Shown one piece after another: positions 1-9,214 of a stretch of 64,000 nucleotides of DNA (its first letter is position 1; each line of letters opens with the position of its first letter). Where the stretch lies: the NCBI GenBank assembly GCA_024277815.1, contig JAJRUM010000077.1, forward strand, positions 1 to 64,000, read 5' to 3'. This DNA is from Gammaproteobacteria bacterium. GTDB lineage: Bacteria > Pseudomonadota > Gammaproteobacteria > Xanthomonadales > SZUA-36. Under the pieces are notes generated by a model, which saw only the letters and a program-made list of their open reading frames with translations, ran no database searches and was not told the DNA's origin. The translations under genes and the position numbers were made by a program.

Positions 1-88
1 ATCGATAACCACCGGCAAAAAACCCCTGAAACGGTCAGAAATACGTGGCATATTGGATTCCGGCAATAAAGGCAGCGAGAATAAGGGA

Positions 89-1021
89 ATGCGTATCAAA
101 TTACCATGCAAAAAGCACTGCTCGGCAAGAGTTTTTCGTTTTGGCCTGTTCCTGTTCCTGGCCTGCTGGTCTCCGTTTGCGGCAGCAGATGCAGACCAGG
201 CGGTTTTCTGGGCGATTGAGAAAGATGGTAAAGCCGCGGGGTATCTGCTGGGCACGATTCACAGCGAGGATCCCAGGGTGCTGGAATTTTCAGAAGAATT
301 TTTGCTGAAGCTCAGGAGTAACCAGTTATTCGCAATGGAAATGGTGCCTGACCTGCCAACACTGGCACGCCTCACCGAGTACATGCATTATCCGCCAGGC
401 CAGACGCTCGAGTCAGCCATCGGTTCTGAGCAGTACAGGGCACTGGTGGCGGCCTTGTCTGCCTACAAGGTGCCAGGGGATTTTATTCTTCGCATGAAGC
501 CGTGGGCAGCGATGATGACCTTGAGTACGCCACCACCGGAAACCGGTTTTTTCATGGATTTATCACTGTCTTTGCGCGCTGCAGGCAGTGGTCTCAAGGT
601 GATTGGCCTCGAGACGCTTGAGCAGCAGCTTTCCTTTCTGGAAGAGATGCCAATGTCGATGCAGTTGAATTTGCTGGACCAGGCTATTGCTGAATCAGGC
701 CAGGTGCAGGAAGCGCACGACAGGATGGTCAATGCCTACCTTGAGAACGACCTTGAAAAGCTGAAGGCAATGTCTGATGAAGAGTTTCTGGCCATCGGGG
801 CTGAAGAGCGTGAGTATTTTTTTGCAGCTGGAATCCTGGCGCGTAACAAGCGCATGCTGGACACCTTGTTGCCCCGCCTGGAAGACAATAGCGTGTTCGT
901 CGCCGTGGGGGCATTGCACCTGCCGGGTAAAGGTGGCCTGTTGGGCTTGCTGCGGAAAAATGGCTTCCAGCTAAAAGCACTGGATATGCCATTCGTCAAA
1001 GCTCCCCCGGACCGTGAATAG
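89..1021 (+). CDS. TraB/GumN family protein
   Basis: A 310-residue protein of the TraB/GumN family, which is thought to act as a metal-dependent hydrolase or protease-like domain; no substrate can be named. The N-terminus is basic and then hydrophobic and ends near AAADA, which fits a Sec signal peptide, so the protein is probably exported. Family hallmarks are the early GYLLGTIHSEDPR stretch, a MEMVPD segment, and the C-terminal VAVGALHLPGKGGLLGLL motif. The frame is open from 53, but the ATG at 89 is chosen because AAGGGA precedes it and the signal sequence follows directly. It converges on hvfX with a 27-nt gap and is not obviously part of the hvf operon. Confidence 0.85.
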   Translation: MRIKLPCKKHCSARVFRFGLFLFLACWSPFAAADADQAVFWAIEKDGKAAGYLLGTIHSEDPRVLEFSEEFLLKLRSNQLFAMEMVPDLPTLARLTEYMHYPPGQTLESAIGSEQYRALVAALSAYKVPGDFILRMKPWAAMMTLSTPPPETGFFMDLSLSLRAAGSGLKVIGLETLEQQLSFLEEMPMSMQLNLLDQAIAESGQVQEAHDRMVNAYLENDLEKLKAMSDEEFLAIGAEEREYFFAAGILARNKRMLDTLLPRLEDNSVFVAVGALHLPGKGGLLGLLRKNGFQLKALDMPFVKAPPDRE

Positions 1022-1048
1022 ACCAGACTCTGGGCAGGGCAAACGGGC

Positions 1049-1720
1049 TTAAGACCCGTCCATAAACTCCGGTGCTATGGTTGCCAGCAAACCGGCCGCC
1101 ACAAGACCGATACCCCACGTGGGCTCCAGCCATACGACCACAAGGCCGAGTACGATAATACCGAGCCCCGCTGACTGCAATCCCCCGATGCGGTCATCCA
1201 CACGATGGCCGCGGCCACTGAGGCTGACCAGCAGATGGTCGAGGGATAATTTGCCACCGCCGTTGAATACAAGCGGCAGCAACATGACCACAAACAGAAG
1301 CGGTAGTTTGAAGTTGCCGCCGCCATCGGAAGTGATGACGTAGCCTGTCCATAGTTCGGAAAAGCTGCTCCAGTCGGCTGGCCAGTGAACGGCAGCGGTT
1401 GCTACAGCGGTAATGATTACAAGTGAGATGGCGGCGAAGCGTGTAAATAACCCCAGCGCCAGCAAGACGGCAAATACCAGTTCACCCCAGGTTGCAAAGA
1501 ACCAGTTCATACTGGTCGGTATCTGGTCGAAAGGGAAAGGAAACCCTTTTTGCCAATCGGCCCAGGGAATTTCGGCAAACCAGTTTTCTCCGTCGCGTTT
1601 GGTAATTCCGGATTCCCAGAATTCCCATGCCATGATCAGTCGCAGTGCCAGTGGCCAGATGTAGTCGCCGCTGGCGCGCAGGCGGGAGGTAATATCATCG
1701 TAAAAATTGGTCACAGCCAT
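1049..1720 (-). CDS. hvfX: HvfX, DoxX-like membrane protein of the Hvf RiPP locus
   Basis: A 223-residue DoxX-family membrane protein with about four main hydrophobic segments plus a further pair near the C-terminus. Recognisable features are the LRLIMAWEFWESG stretch in the first helix, GELVFAVLLALGLFTRFAA in the second, and the pair around KLPLLFVVMLLPLVFNGGGKLSLDHLL. It is the last gene of the minus-strand order hvfA-hvfB-hvfC-hvfX, 34 nt after hvfC. DoxX proteins often accompany MNIO (DUF692) maturases in copper-responsive peptide clusters. Its exact role (export, redox or copper handling) is not established by the sequence. The function follows from family and context and is inference. 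Confidence 0.82.
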   Translation of the reverse strand: MAVTNFYDDITSRLRASGDYIWPLALRLIMAWEFWESGITKRDGENWFAEIPWADWQKGFPFPFDQIPTSMNWFFATWGELVFAVLLALGLFTRFAAISLVIITAVATAAVHWPADWSSFSELWTGYVITSDGGGNFKLPLLFVVMLLPLVFNGGGKLSLDHLLVSLSGRGHRVDDRIGGLQSAGLGIIVLGLVVVWLEPTWGIGLVAAGLLATIAPEFMDGS

Positions 1721-1754
1721 GAGAGTGTTGCACCTTTGTTGTTGGTATAGCTGA

Positions 1755-2528
1755 TTAAAGCCGGGTGCCGAGAATGACCTCTTTGTTTTTCAGGTCTGAC
1801 AACAGGGCCGCGCCGCCTTCGATAACGACTTCCGGTTTCTTATGTTGGATGTCGTTGGCAATTGCCTTCAGCAAAACAAGACCCGTGCTTTGCGGTTCTG
1901 CTTTCATTTTTTGCAACAATAGCAGGGCGATATTGTTTAACTCCATGAACTTTATCGTAAAGTCATTTTTCCGCCAGACCAGCAGATGCGTTGGCTCTTC
2001 AGGTGCCTCGCTGGGTTGGAAGTCTGGCCTAATCTGGTGGACCGGAAAGGTATAGCTCAGTGGCCAGGCAAGCGGTGACATTAACGGGATGCCGTTCAGC
2101 AAATCACCGTCTGGATCAGCATCAAGGTCGTTGGGGTCGCTTTCATCCAGCATTAACGCCAGTTCTACCCATTCATAGTGGGCTAACTCCAGCATAAATG
2201 GTGGATCGTCCCGGCGTGGTTGCCGTTGATCCTGCAGGTACTTCAGAAACTCGCGTGGCAGTTCGGGGAACAAAGGTGTCTGGCAGCGGTATTCCGAGTA
2301 AAAATCCCTGCACAGCTCAACCCATGCTTCATCGCTGAACAGGCTCTTGAGCACCGGGAAGTTGCTCGACATGAAGCTCATGATGTTATTGAAGAACAAA
2401 TCCCGGTAGATTCCCATGCGGCGGTCTTCAATGCCTTCAGGTGCAGGTTGGGATTGCGGGTCGCGGATATGGGCAGCAAAGCTGGCCTGTAGCCGGGCCA
2501 GTGCTTCAGGCGCTGTATTGTCGGGCAT
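1755..2528 (-). CDS. hvfC: HvfC, partner of the MNIO maturase (DUF2063-type N-terminal domain)
   Basis: A 257-residue protein. The N-terminal ~100 residues ([14 protein letters not shown], then [26 protein letters not shown]) match the DUF2063 'putative DNA-binding' domain that is paired with DUF692 enzymes. In characterised clusters this partner binds the precursor or leader and complexes with the MNIO enzyme, so despite the domain name it is a RiPP maturation protein. The start is the ATG at 2526-2528: the frame stays open to 2735, but the family N-terminus begins here. The gene overlaps the end of hvfB by 23 nt, so translation is probably coupled. Confidence 0.87.
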   Translation of the reverse strand: MPDNTAPEALARLQASFAAHIRDPQSQPAPEGIEDRRMGIYRDLFFNNIMSFMSSNFPVLKSLFSDEAWVELCRDFYSEYRCQTPLFPELPREFLKYLQDQRQPRRDDPPFMLELAHYEWVELALMLDESDPNDLDADPDGDLLNGIPLMSPLAWPLSYTFPVHQIRPDFQPSEAPEEPTHLLVWRKNDFTIKFMELNNIALLLLQKMKAEPQSTGLVLLKAIANDIQHKKPEVVIEGGAALLSDLKNKEVILGTRL

Positions 2529-3411
2529 CGCTGTGTACTTTCGTGGATGTGTCTTCGGTGCTGCCTTCCTGTCGGGACCATTTGTCCTGCAGGCTCCTGA
2601 TCTTCTGTACTTCGGTGAACAGTTCCGCCACCGGTGGGATGTTGAAATCCCGCTCAAGCAGGGTGGGGAAGACACCGAAAAACTCATAAGCCTTGTCCAG
2701 CAGGTCCCAGACATCAGCGATAACTGCGGCGCCATGCGTATCGACGATCAGGTCTGCAGCCTCGTTGTAGTGGCCGGCAATGTGGCCGTAAGCAATCCGG
2801 TCGGCGGGCAGTGCCGCCAGAAATTCAAGTGGATCATAACGGTGGTTTACGCTGTTCACATAAACATTGTTGACATCTAGCAGCAGGTCACAATCCGCCT
2901 CATTAATAACCGCGTTGATAAAATCTATTTCACTGAGCTCGGCACCCGGTGCGGCATAGTAAGAAACATTTTCGATCGCCATGCGTTGTCCGAGCATGTC
3001 CTGCACCTGGCGGATGCGGGCTGCGACATAGGTGACAGCTTCCTCAGTGAAAGGAATGGGCATCAGATCGTAAAGATGGCCATCGTCTGTGCAGTAACTC
3101 AGGTGCTCGCTGTAAGCACGTATCTGGTGTTGCTGCATGAATTGCCGCAGCTTGCGAATAAAAGTCTGGTCCAGCGGCGTTGGTCCGCCGATAGATAGCG
3201 AAAGCCCGTGACAGATGAAAGGGTAGCGTTCAGTAAAATGCCGGAAAGCCTGGCCCCTCTGGCCGCCAACGTTGATCCAGTTTTCAGGAGCGACCTCCAT
3301 GAAATTAACATAATCTTTAACGATAGCGGGATCGTAAGCCTGAAGCGGACCCAAAAGGGTCCGCCTTAAACCAAGTCCCGCACCCGTTACCGGGTGTGTG
3401 CGGTGACTCAT
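2506..3411 (-). CDS. hvfB: HvfB, MNIO (DUF692) peptide maturase
   Basis: A 301-residue DUF692 protein, a multinuclear non-heme iron-dependent oxidase (MNIO) with a TIM-barrel fold. Metal-binding hallmarks are visible in order: [46 protein letters not shown] and LLERDFNIP. HvfB-type enzymes convert cysteines of EGKCG motifs in the precursor to oxazolone-thioamide groups that bind copper. The ATG at 3409-3411 is chosen because it begins 11 nt after the hvfA stop; the upstream alternative at 3441 would overlap hvfA and lacks family similarity. Gene order hvfA-hvfB-hvfC-hvfX on one strand supports the assignment. Confidence 0.92.
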   Translation of the reverse strand: MSHRTHPVTGAGLGLRRTLLGPLQAYDPAIVKDYVNFMEVAPENWINVGGQRGQAFRHFTERYPFICHGLSLSIGGPTPLDQTFIRKLRQFMQQHQIRAYSEHLSYCTDDGHLYDLMPIPFTEEAVTYVAARIRQVQDMLGQRMAIENVSYYAAPGAELSEIDFINAVINEADCDLLLDVNNVYVNSVNHRYDPLEFLAALPADRIAYGHIAGHYNEAADLIVDTHGAAVIADVWDLLDKAYEFFGVFPTLLERDFNIPPVAELFTEVQKIRSLQDKWSRQEGSTEDTSTKVHSDARQYSA

Positions 3412-3422
3412 TTCTTCAGGTC

Positions 3423-3815
3423 TCAGACGTTGCCGCCACAAGAGCCTTCCTTGTCTTTCATGTGCTTCTCACCGCACTTGCCTTCCTTGCCTTTCTCGCT
3501 CATTTCACTCATCTTGCCCTTCTCACCGCAAGAACCTTCTTTACCTTTGCTTTCCATCTTGCCTTTGCCGCCGCACTTGCCTTCTTTGCCCTTCTCGGCC
3601 ATCTTGTCCATTTTGCCCTTATTGCTGCCGCATTTGCCTTCACCGCATTTGCCTTCTTTGCCTTTCTCGCCCGCAAGCTTGTAGCCGGCATCCAGGTCAG
3701 AAGTTACAAAAGGGTTGTCATCAGCAACAGCTGTTGAAGACACAGCAAGGGATGAAACGAACGCTACGCCGACCGCAGCCGCAACAGGGTTAACAATCTT
3801 TGATTTACTAGCCAT
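3423..3815 (-). CDS. hvfA: HvfA, secreted EGKCG-repeat precursor of a copper-binding modified peptide
   Basis: A 130-residue precursor. Residues 1-31 form a signal peptide with a hydrophobic stretch ([18 protein letters not shown]) and an AVA|DD cleavage site. The mature part is Gly/Lys/Glu/Cys rich and holds six core motifs with cysteines at 57, 62, 81, 96, 114 and 126. Four read EGKCG and two read EGSCG, separated by Met-rich linkers such as KMDKM and KMSEMS. The ATG at 3813-3815 is set by a perfect GGAGG (complement of 3825-3829) 9 nt upstream; the frame itself is open further. Known relatives (HvfA of Haemophilus) are processed by HvfB/HvfC to oxazolone-thioamides that sequester copper in the periplasm or outside. 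The chemistry for this protein is inferred. Confidence 0.93.
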   Translation of the reverse strand: MASKSKIVNPVAAAVGVAFVSSLAVSSTAVADDNPFVTSDLDAGYKLAGEKGKEGKCGEGKCGSNKGKMDKMAEKGKEGKCGGKGKMESKGKEGSCGEKGKMSEMSEKGKEGKCGEKHMKDKEGSCGGNV

Positions 3816-4121
3816 TTGGTAGAACCTCCACAATTTAAAAATCCCGCAACAAAACTGTGCGGGAACATTGGTGTGGTGCCGAAACACCACTATTTACAAC
3901 CCGTTAAGAGTTATTTTTGGTCTTTTTCACTCACATGAAAAAGGCAATCTTCGCCCGGACTGATCGGGGAGACTAGCAATTCTGCCGGTCTTTTCCAAGA
4001 AATAATCCGTATTCGGGACTATAGACCGGCAGTTGTTGGGGATTATTACAACTGATTTACAGAATGGTACTGACAGTATGCTTGATGTGTTGTCAGTGCC
4101 GGGGTGGCAGCACCACTGAGT
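3816..4121 (-). promoter_or_regulatory. hvf leader and nth 3' region rich in palindromes
   Basis: This gene-free stretch holds the hvfA leader and the region downstream of nth, both read on the minus strand. Four perfect inverted repeats are visible: TCCCGCA/TGCGGGA at 3842-3848 and 3858-3864; GTGGTG/CACCAC at 3873-3878 and 3885-3890; CTTTTTCA/TGAAAAAG at 3922-3929 and 3936-3943; and CTGCCGGTC/GACCGGCAG at 3982-3990 and 4024-4032. The first two would form adjacent hairpins in the hvfA 5' UTR, and the third is operator-like. No convincing sigma-70 -35/-10 pair was found, so an alternative (perhaps ECF) promoter is possible. No sigma or anti-sigma gene lies next to the locus. Confidence 0.5.
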
Positions 4122-4757
4122 TCAATAGCCTGCGCGCCTGCCGGTCCGGCATAAATCCCGGACAATGCACTCAGCACAGTTAGGCTTACGTGCTTTGCAG
4201 GTGTAGCGGCCATGCAGAATCAGCCAGTGGTGTGCATCGTACAGATACTGTGGTGGTACGCTCTTGAGCAGTTTGCGTTCAATGATCAGGGGTGTTTTCC
4301 CAATCGCGAGGCCGGTGCGGTTGGCAACGCGGAATATGTGGGTGTCGACAGCAAGTGCTGGCTGTCCGAATGCGGTGTTGAGTACAACGTTCGCAGTTTT
4401 CCGTCCTACGCCGGGCAGTGCCTCAAGTGCTTCACGGCTCGATGGTACCTGGCCGGCGTGGCTTTCCAGTAGCGCCCGGCAGGTTGCGATAATGTTCCTG
4501 GCTTTGGCATTAAACAGGCCAATGGTTTTGATATAGTCCTTCAAGCCTTCCTCCCCGAGCGCCATAATGGCTTCAGGTGTATTGGCTTTCTTATAGAGAC
4601 GGCGGGTAGCCAGGTTAACGCTGACGTCGGTGGCCTGGGCCGACAGAATAACCGAGATCAGCAGCTCAAAATCTGACTGGTATTCAAGTTCGGTTTCAGG
4701 GTGCGGGTTAAGCGCTTGCAAACGTCGAAAGAATTCCACCCGGTCCGCAGTTTTCAT
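4122..4757 (-). CDS. nth: Endonuclease III (DNA glycosylase/AP lyase)
   Basis: A 211-residue base-excision-repair enzyme that removes oxidised pyrimidines and nicks AP sites. The helix-hairpin-helix LPGVGRKTA carries the catalytic Lys120, and VDTHIFRV carries Asp138. The iron-sulfur cluster cysteines C187, C194, C197 and C203 have the canonical C-x6-C-x2-C-x5-C spacing, and all these positions match E. coli numbering. The start ATG overlaps the rnfE stop as ATGA, so nth is the last gene of the rnf operon, the usual gammaproteobacterial arrangement. Confidence 0.97.
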   Translation of the reverse strand: MKTADRVEFFRRLQALNPHPETELEYQSDFELLISVILSAQATDVSVNLATRRLYKKANTPEAIMALGEEGLKDYIKTIGLFNAKARNIIATCRALLESHAGQVPSSREALEALPGVGRKTANVVLNTAFGQPALAVDTHIFRVANRTGLAIGKTPLIIERKLLKSVPPQYLYDAHHWLILHGRYTCKARKPNCAECIVRDLCRTGRRAGY

Positions 4758-5440
4758 GATTTGTTTTGCACTTGTTCAAATGCCGGGTTCTGTGGCCTGC
4801 TGTCCGCTTTTGCAGCCCAGGCATTGCGGGCAGCGATCAGCAGCGCCAGGCCAAAAAATGCACCGGGGGCCAGCATGGCCAGCAGAAAGCCTGAGTAGTC
4901 AGGGATAATGCTCAAGGTGAGGCTGCTTGCCCAGTCACCCAACAACATGTCGGCGCCGGCCAGCAACGTGCCGCGACCGGCAAATTCCCGAATTGCACCC
5001 AGTAAAACCAGGGTTATGCAAAACCCGAGGCCGGTGGCGAAACCATCCACCACTGAAGCCAGAGGCCGGTTCCTTGAGGCAAAGGCTTCAGCTCGGCCAA
5101 TGATGGCGCAGTTGGTTACGATCAATGGGATAAAGATACCCAGCACACGGTAGAGATCATAGAAAAAGGCATGCATCAGCAGCTCAATCACAGTGACCAC
5201 AGAGGCGATGATCAACACAAACGCCGGGATACGAATCTCGGGCTTTAACAGCCCGCGCAGCAATGACACCGACAGGTTGGACAGAATCAATGTCGCCATG
5301 GTGGCAAGCCCCAGTGCCAGGCCATTGACCACCGTGCTGGTGACAGCCAGCAAGGGGCAGAGACCCAGTAACACTACCAGCCCGGTGTTCTGTTGCCAGG
5401 CGCCATCGGTAAAAATCTTTTTCAGGCTGACGTCAGTCAT
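4754..5440 (-). CDS. rnfE: Electron transport complex subunit RnfE
   Basis: A 228-residue polytopic inner-membrane subunit of the Rnf complex, which couples electron transfer between ferredoxin and NADH to ion movement and in E. coli (Rsx) also resets SoxR. Hallmarks are [40 protein letters not shown] and [20 protein letters not shown]. It is homologous to RnfA, and both have the conserved TNC cysteine of the membrane iron-sulfur site. The ATG at 5438-5440 is chosen over an open upstream frame because it overlaps the rnfG stop by 8 nt, like the rnfC/rnfD and rnfD/rnfG junctions. Confidence 0.96.
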   Translation of the reverse strand: MTDVSLKKIFTDGAWQQNTGLVVLLGLCPLLAVTSTVVNGLALGLATMATLILSNLSVSLLRGLLKPEIRIPAFVLIIASVVTVIELLMHAFFYDLYRVLGIFIPLIVTNCAIIGRAEAFASRNRPLASVVDGFATGLGFCITLVLLGAIREFAGRGTLLAGADMLLGDWASSLTLSIIPDYSGFLLAMLAPGAFFGLALLIAARNAWAAKADSRPQNPAFEQVQNKS

Positions 5441-6080
5441 GGCGTACTTCCGGGTTGGCCGGCGCGTCAAAAATTGCCAGTTTATGTACCTGGAAATAAA
5501 GCAATGCACGATGCACTGCCTTGACGACCGCTCTGGGTGAAATTGTTGCGCCCGTGAATTGATCAAACTCGCCGCCATCTCTTTTTACTGCCCAGCCACT
5601 GCTGTCCGGGTTGTTCAGGGACTTTTGTGCGAAGTTGAGTATCCAGTCACTCTTTTCAGCTTCTATGGGGTCACCCAATCCCGGGGTTTCGCGGTGAGAT
5701 ATCACCCTGACTCCGAGTACTGTTCCGCTGGCGTTGATGCCAATCAGAAGCCGGATGTCGCCATTGTAGCCATCAGGGGCCGTGACAATCATTACCACTG
5801 ACACCGGCTGACCATTGAGGCGCGCACGGTAAACAGGTATTGCGGCTGAATGGTGGAAAAAGTCCGTGTCTTCAATTTCCATCACATCTTCAAGCAGGTC
5901 GTTGTTATACGATTGCAGTGGGGCAATTTCATTGAGCTGTTGCTGTACGCGGAGTTTTTCCTGTTCCACGATACGCTCTTTTGTCAGGTCATTCACGCCG
6001 GCGAGCAACGCGGTACCCAACAGGGCAATGATGCCGAGTAGCAGGCCACTACTAATGATCGGGTGCATTCCTTTACTCAT
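5433..6080 (-). CDS. rnfG: Electron transport complex subunit RnfG (covalent FMN)
   Basis: A 215-residue periplasm-facing flavoprotein anchored by one N-terminal helix (residues 8-28). The FMN attachment motif FTGATIS carries the acceptor Thr179, preceded by the typical E-x-D-QFTGAT context. [10 protein letters not shown] is also conserved in the family. The start at 6080 overlaps the rnfD stop by 8 nt. Thr179 would be flavinylated by ApbE; no apbE gene lies in this window, so that enzyme must be encoded elsewhere. Confidence 0.95.
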   Translation of the reverse strand: MSKGMHPIISSGLLLGIIALLGTALLAGVNDLTKERIVEQEKLRVQQQLNEIAPLQSYNNDLLEDVMEIEDTDFFHHSAAIPVYRARLNGQPVSVVMIVTAPDGYNGDIRLLIGINASGTVLGVRVISHRETPGLGDPIEAEKSDWILNFAQKSLNNPDSSGWAVKRDGGEFDQFTGATISPRAVVKAVHRALLYFQVHKLAIFDAPANPEVRHD

Positions 6081-7131
6081 TTTTTTTGTCCCGCCCGTCA
6101 GGCTTCTCGCCGTAAATTCTGGGGCGTGTGTAACGGTCAATCAAAGGGGCCGCCATGTTCATCAGCAGCACGGCGAATGCGACGCCATCCGGATAGCCCC
6201 CCCAGCGGCGGATTACCAGTGTGATGACAGCGACACCGGCACCGAAAACAAGCCGTCCTCTGGGGCTGACACAACCACTGACCGGGTCGGTGGCAATGAA
6301 AAAGGCCGCCAGTACCAGCGCGCCGGAAAATACGTGTTGCAAAGGGAAAGGGCTGCTGTCGGGATCAGCCAGCCAAAGTGGCAGGCTGAGCAGAATGACG
6401 CTGCCGATAATGGCGGCCGGTACCTGCCAGCTGATAACACGCTTGTACAGCAGAAAGATGCCACCCAGTGCGAACCAGTTGGCAATCCATTCCCAGCCCA
6501 GTCCGCCGAAATCACCGAACAGGGGCGACTGGCGGATTTCAGAGATCATGCGTCCGGAGTCTATGCCGGTTTTAAGCGTGTCCAGTGGTGTCGCCTGGGT
6601 GATGGCATCCCAACTGCCAGCAATCGGCACCTGACCCGTAAATATGACCTGCAAGCTGTCGAGAATCCCGATGCTGTGTTCGGCCAGTGTTACGGGTGGC
6701 AGCCAGGCAGTCATGGCCTGTGGGAAGCTGATCAGCACCACAACGTATCCAACCATGGCCGGGTTGAATACATTCTGTCCCAGCCCGCCGTACAGGTGTT
6801 TGGCGAAGCCAATGGCGAATAACATACCAACCAGGCTGATCCACCAGGGTGCGAGCGGTGGAACGCACAGCGCAAAGAGGACAGCTGTCACCACGGCGCT
6901 GTAGTCGTCGATAAAGGGTTTGAGAGGCCGCCCGCGCATGCGCAGGAACAGCGCTTCTATCAGCAGTGCAAAAACCGTTGCCAGCAGTATCTGTACCAGT
7001 ATGCCCGGCCCGAAATACCATGTGTAAGCCAATATGCCGGGTACCAGGGCGAGAAGTACTTGCAGCATCACTTTGGCGACGCTGATCTGTTGTGGCATAT
7101 GCGGGGCGTTGCTGGTTTGAAAGCTACGCAT
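6073..7131 (-). CDS. rnfD: Electron transport complex subunit RnfD (covalent FMN)
   Basis: A 352-residue polytopic membrane subunit. The N-terminus SNAPHMPQQISVAKVMLQVLLALVPG matches the RnfD family pattern, which decides for the ATG at 7129-7131, overlapping rnfC by 8 nt, over the internal Met 11 codons later. The FMN attachment residue is Thr181 in QATPLDTLK; the family consensus is SGATPL, so the two preceding residues differ but the Thr and the following Pro-Leu are kept. NVFNPAMVGYVVVLISFP and IATDPVSGCVSPRGR are further family signatures. Confidence 0.95.
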   Translation of the reverse strand: MRSFQTSNAPHMPQQISVAKVMLQVLLALVPGILAYTWYFGPGILVQILLATVFALLIEALFLRMRGRPLKPFIDDYSAVVTAVLFALCVPPLAPWWISLVGMLFAIGFAKHLYGGLGQNVFNPAMVGYVVVLISFPQAMTAWLPPVTLAEHSIGILDSLQVIFTGQVPIAGSWDAITQATPLDTLKTGIDSGRMISEIRQSPLFGDFGGLGWEWIANWFALGGIFLLYKRVISWQVPAAIIGSVILLSLPLWLADPDSSPFPLQHVFSGALVLAAFFIATDPVSGCVSPRGRLVFGAGVAVITLVIRRWGGYPDGVAFAVLLMNMAAPLIDRYTRPRIYGEKPDGRDKKNE

Positions 7132-8659
7132 CTTCAGGGCCTTTTGCAGATTTTCCTGTCTGCTGTGCAGTCGCGGTCTTTTGTTGCAGCATTTGTTTGC
7201 GCTTTGCCATTTTTTCCGCGCGCGCCTGCTTTTTACGCAGCAGGCGGACTTCGCGGGCCTCAAAGCGTTGCCGGGCCAGGGTGGTTGCCTGTGCTTCATC
7301 TGCCCGTTGCCGCAGCATGTCCTTGCCATGGCGGAACCAGCTGACCAGCGGGATGTGGCTGGGGCAGACAAAATCACAACAGCCGCATTCGATGCAGGCC
7401 AACAGCCCGTATTCCTCTGCCTCGTCCCATAGGCCGTTATTTACCTGCAGGTGCAGTTGTTGCGGCAATAGCGTTGCCGGGCAGGCGCGCGAGCATTCCC
7501 CGCAGCGGATACATGGCATTTCTGCCTGTGGGGCGGCAATATCTTTGTCCGTCAGTGCGAGGATGCAGTTAACCGCTTTAACCACCGGCGTCGCATCGCT
7601 GGATACCGGGTATCCCATCATTGGTCCACCGACTACCAGACGGGCAACATTCCCGGTGTAGCCGCCACAGGCATCCACCAGGTGATAAAACGGTGTGCCG
7701 ATGAGGGCCAGCAGGTTGCGCGGTCGTGATATACCGTTGCCGGTAACGGTGATGTAGCGCTCAATCAGGGGTTTGCCCTCTGACACGGCCTCTGCAACGG
7801 CCGCCGCTGTCGCGACATTCTGGCACACCAGGCCGAGGTCTGATGGGCGGCCCCCAAGCGGAACCTCGAGGCCGGTGAGTACCTTGATGAGCTGCCGTTC
7901 ACCCCCTTCCGGGTAAATTGTGGTGACCTTGACAACTGTTATTTGCGTACATTCGGCGCAATCTGCGGCATAAGCAAGTGCCTGGTGCACGGCGCCCATC
8001 TGGTCCTCAATTGCGATGACGACCCGTTCAGCACCCAGCGCGCGCCTCAGAATACGCGCGCCGAGGATGATTTTCCCCGGCTGTTCACGCATCAGCATTT
8101 CATCGCAACTGATGTAAGGCTCACACTCTGCGCCATTCAGAATCAATGTGTGTACCTGCCGTTGATGTCCGTCCAGGGTTTTGGCATGGGTTGGGAATAC
8201 GGCCCCCCCCAGACCAGCGAGGCCACATTCCTGTAATTGCCGGGCCAGGCGCGCGGGGCTGATGTCAGCGATATGATCCAGTGGCTCCAGCCTGGTCCAT
8301 TGGTCCTTGCCATCCGGCCGGATGATGACACAAAGCCCCGTCATGCCCGAAGCATGTGTCATCAGCCGGTCTTCTACGGCTTCAACCGTTCCGGATGTCG
8401 GTGCATGCACTGCCACGCAGTTCTGGCAGTGGCCGATCTGCTGGCCCTTCAGAACCAGATCGCCGGCTTCAACCAGCGGCCTGGCAATGTCACCCGCTTG
8501 CTGTAGAAGCGGCACAACCAGGATATCCGGCAGCGGTGGTCGTTCTACGGGTGTCTGGCACGAAATTCGTTTGTTATGCCGGAGTTTGAGTCCACCATGA
8601 AAATGATGGGTGTGCCGGCCAGCGTCACGTGCGAGGTCAAACGGACTGAGCTGGCTCAT
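7124..8659 (-). CDS. rnfC: Electron transport complex subunit RnfC
   Basis: A 511-residue peripheral subunit that binds NADH and FMN and relays electrons through two [4Fe-4S] clusters. [15 protein letters not shown] and [15 protein letters not shown] are the nucleotide and flavin-binding signatures shared with NuoF. The cluster ligands are in [12 protein letters not shown] and [12 protein letters not shown]. The C-terminal ~70 residues are highly charged, Lys/Arg/Ala/Gln rich and probably coiled-coil, as is common in gammaproteobacterial RnfC, though this extension is short. The start at 8657-8659 overlaps the rnfB stop as ATGA; an upstream in-frame start lies inside rnfB and is unlikely. Confidence 0.95.
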   Translation of the reverse strand: MSQLSPFDLARDAGRHTHHFHGGLKLRHNKRISCQTPVERPPLPDILVVPLLQQAGDIARPLVEAGDLVLKGQQIGHCQNCVAVHAPTSGTVEAVEDRLMTHASGMTGLCVIIRPDGKDQWTRLEPLDHIADISPARLARQLQECGLAGLGGAVFPTHAKTLDGHQRQVHTLILNGAECEPYISCDEMLMREQPGKIILGARILRRALGAERVVIAIEDQMGAVHQALAYAADCAECTQITVVKVTTIYPEGGERQLIKVLTGLEVPLGGRPSDLGLVCQNVATAAAVAEAVSEGKPLIERYITVTGNGISRPRNLLALIGTPFYHLVDACGGYTGNVARLVVGGPMMGYPVSSDATPVVKAVNCILALTDKDIAAPQAEMPCIRCGECSRACPATLLPQQLHLQVNNGLWDEAEEYGLLACIECGCCDFVCPSHIPLVSWFRHGKDMLRQRADEAQATTLARQRFEAREVRLLRKKQARAEKMAKRKQMLQQKTATAQQTGKSAKGPEDA

Positions 8660-9213
8660 TGTGTGACCGCCAGGAACGGTGGAGATGCTGGCCGGGGGCT
8701 GACCCACTTTCCAATGCCCTGTGTAACCTCAACCACATCTATGCAATCAACAGGGCAGGGCGGCAGGCACAGGTCACAGCCGGTGCATTCGGACGCAATG
8801 ACGGTATGCATCAGTTTCGGCGCCCCGACGATAGCGTCTACCGGACAGGCCTGGATGCACAGCGTGCAGCCAATACAGTTCTGCTCGTCAATCACGACCA
8901 CGGTTTTGGGCTTTTCCGCGCCATTTTCAGGGTTCAGGGGTTTGGCTTCCCGGCCCAGAAGGTCAGCCAGCGCGCGGATACCTGCTTCGCCGCCCGGAGG
9001 GCACTGGTTGATATCAGCCTCTTCACTGGCAATTGCCTCGGCGTAGGGCCGGCAGCCGGGCAAGCCGCACTGGCCGCACTGGGTTTGTGGCAGCAGTGCG
9101 TCTATCCGGTCGACCACAGGATCCGTCATGACGCGCAAGCGCCTGCTCGCCCAGCCCAGCCCCAGCCCGAAAGCCAGTCCCAGGGCTGTCAGAATGGCGG
9201 TAGCTGCCAGCAT
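8656..9213 (-). CDS. rnfB: Electron transport complex subunit RnfB (ferredoxin-like)
   Basis: A 185-residue iron-sulfur subunit with an N-terminal membrane helix (residues 1-22). It has a four-cysteine cluster motif, C46/C49/C54 in CGQCGLPGC plus C71, and two ferredoxin [4Fe-4S] motifs, [12 protein letters not shown] and [12 protein letters not shown]. It takes the ferredoxin-side electrons of the complex. It lies one nucleotide after rnfA and overlaps rnfC. Confidence 0.96.
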   Translation of the reverse strand: MLAATAILTALGLAFGLGLGWASRRLRVMTDPVVDRIDALLPQTQCGQCGLPGCRPYAEAIASEEADINQCPPGGEAGIRALADLLGREAKPLNPENGAEKPKTVVVIDEQNCIGCTLCIQACPVDAIVGAPKLMHTVIASECTGCDLCLPPCPVDCIDVVEVTQGIGKWVSPRPASPPFLAVTQ

Positions 9214-9214
9214 T

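Noticed and set aside
3456-3660. Short repeats in hvfA considered as a CRISPR or tandem-repeat array
   Set aside because: The repeats are unequal in spacing, stay in frame and encode the peptide core; there are no constant-length spacers.
3394-3737. Long plus-strand open frames over hvfA, rich in Phe/Leu/Ser/Pro
   Set aside because: They are the complement of the GAAGGC/AAGTGC-type repeats encoding EGKCG. The minus-strand frame has the signal peptide, ribosome site and family match.
5866-6822. 318-codon plus-strand open frame across rnfG/rnfD
   Set aside because: It is antisense to two well-conserved rnf genes and shows no domain.
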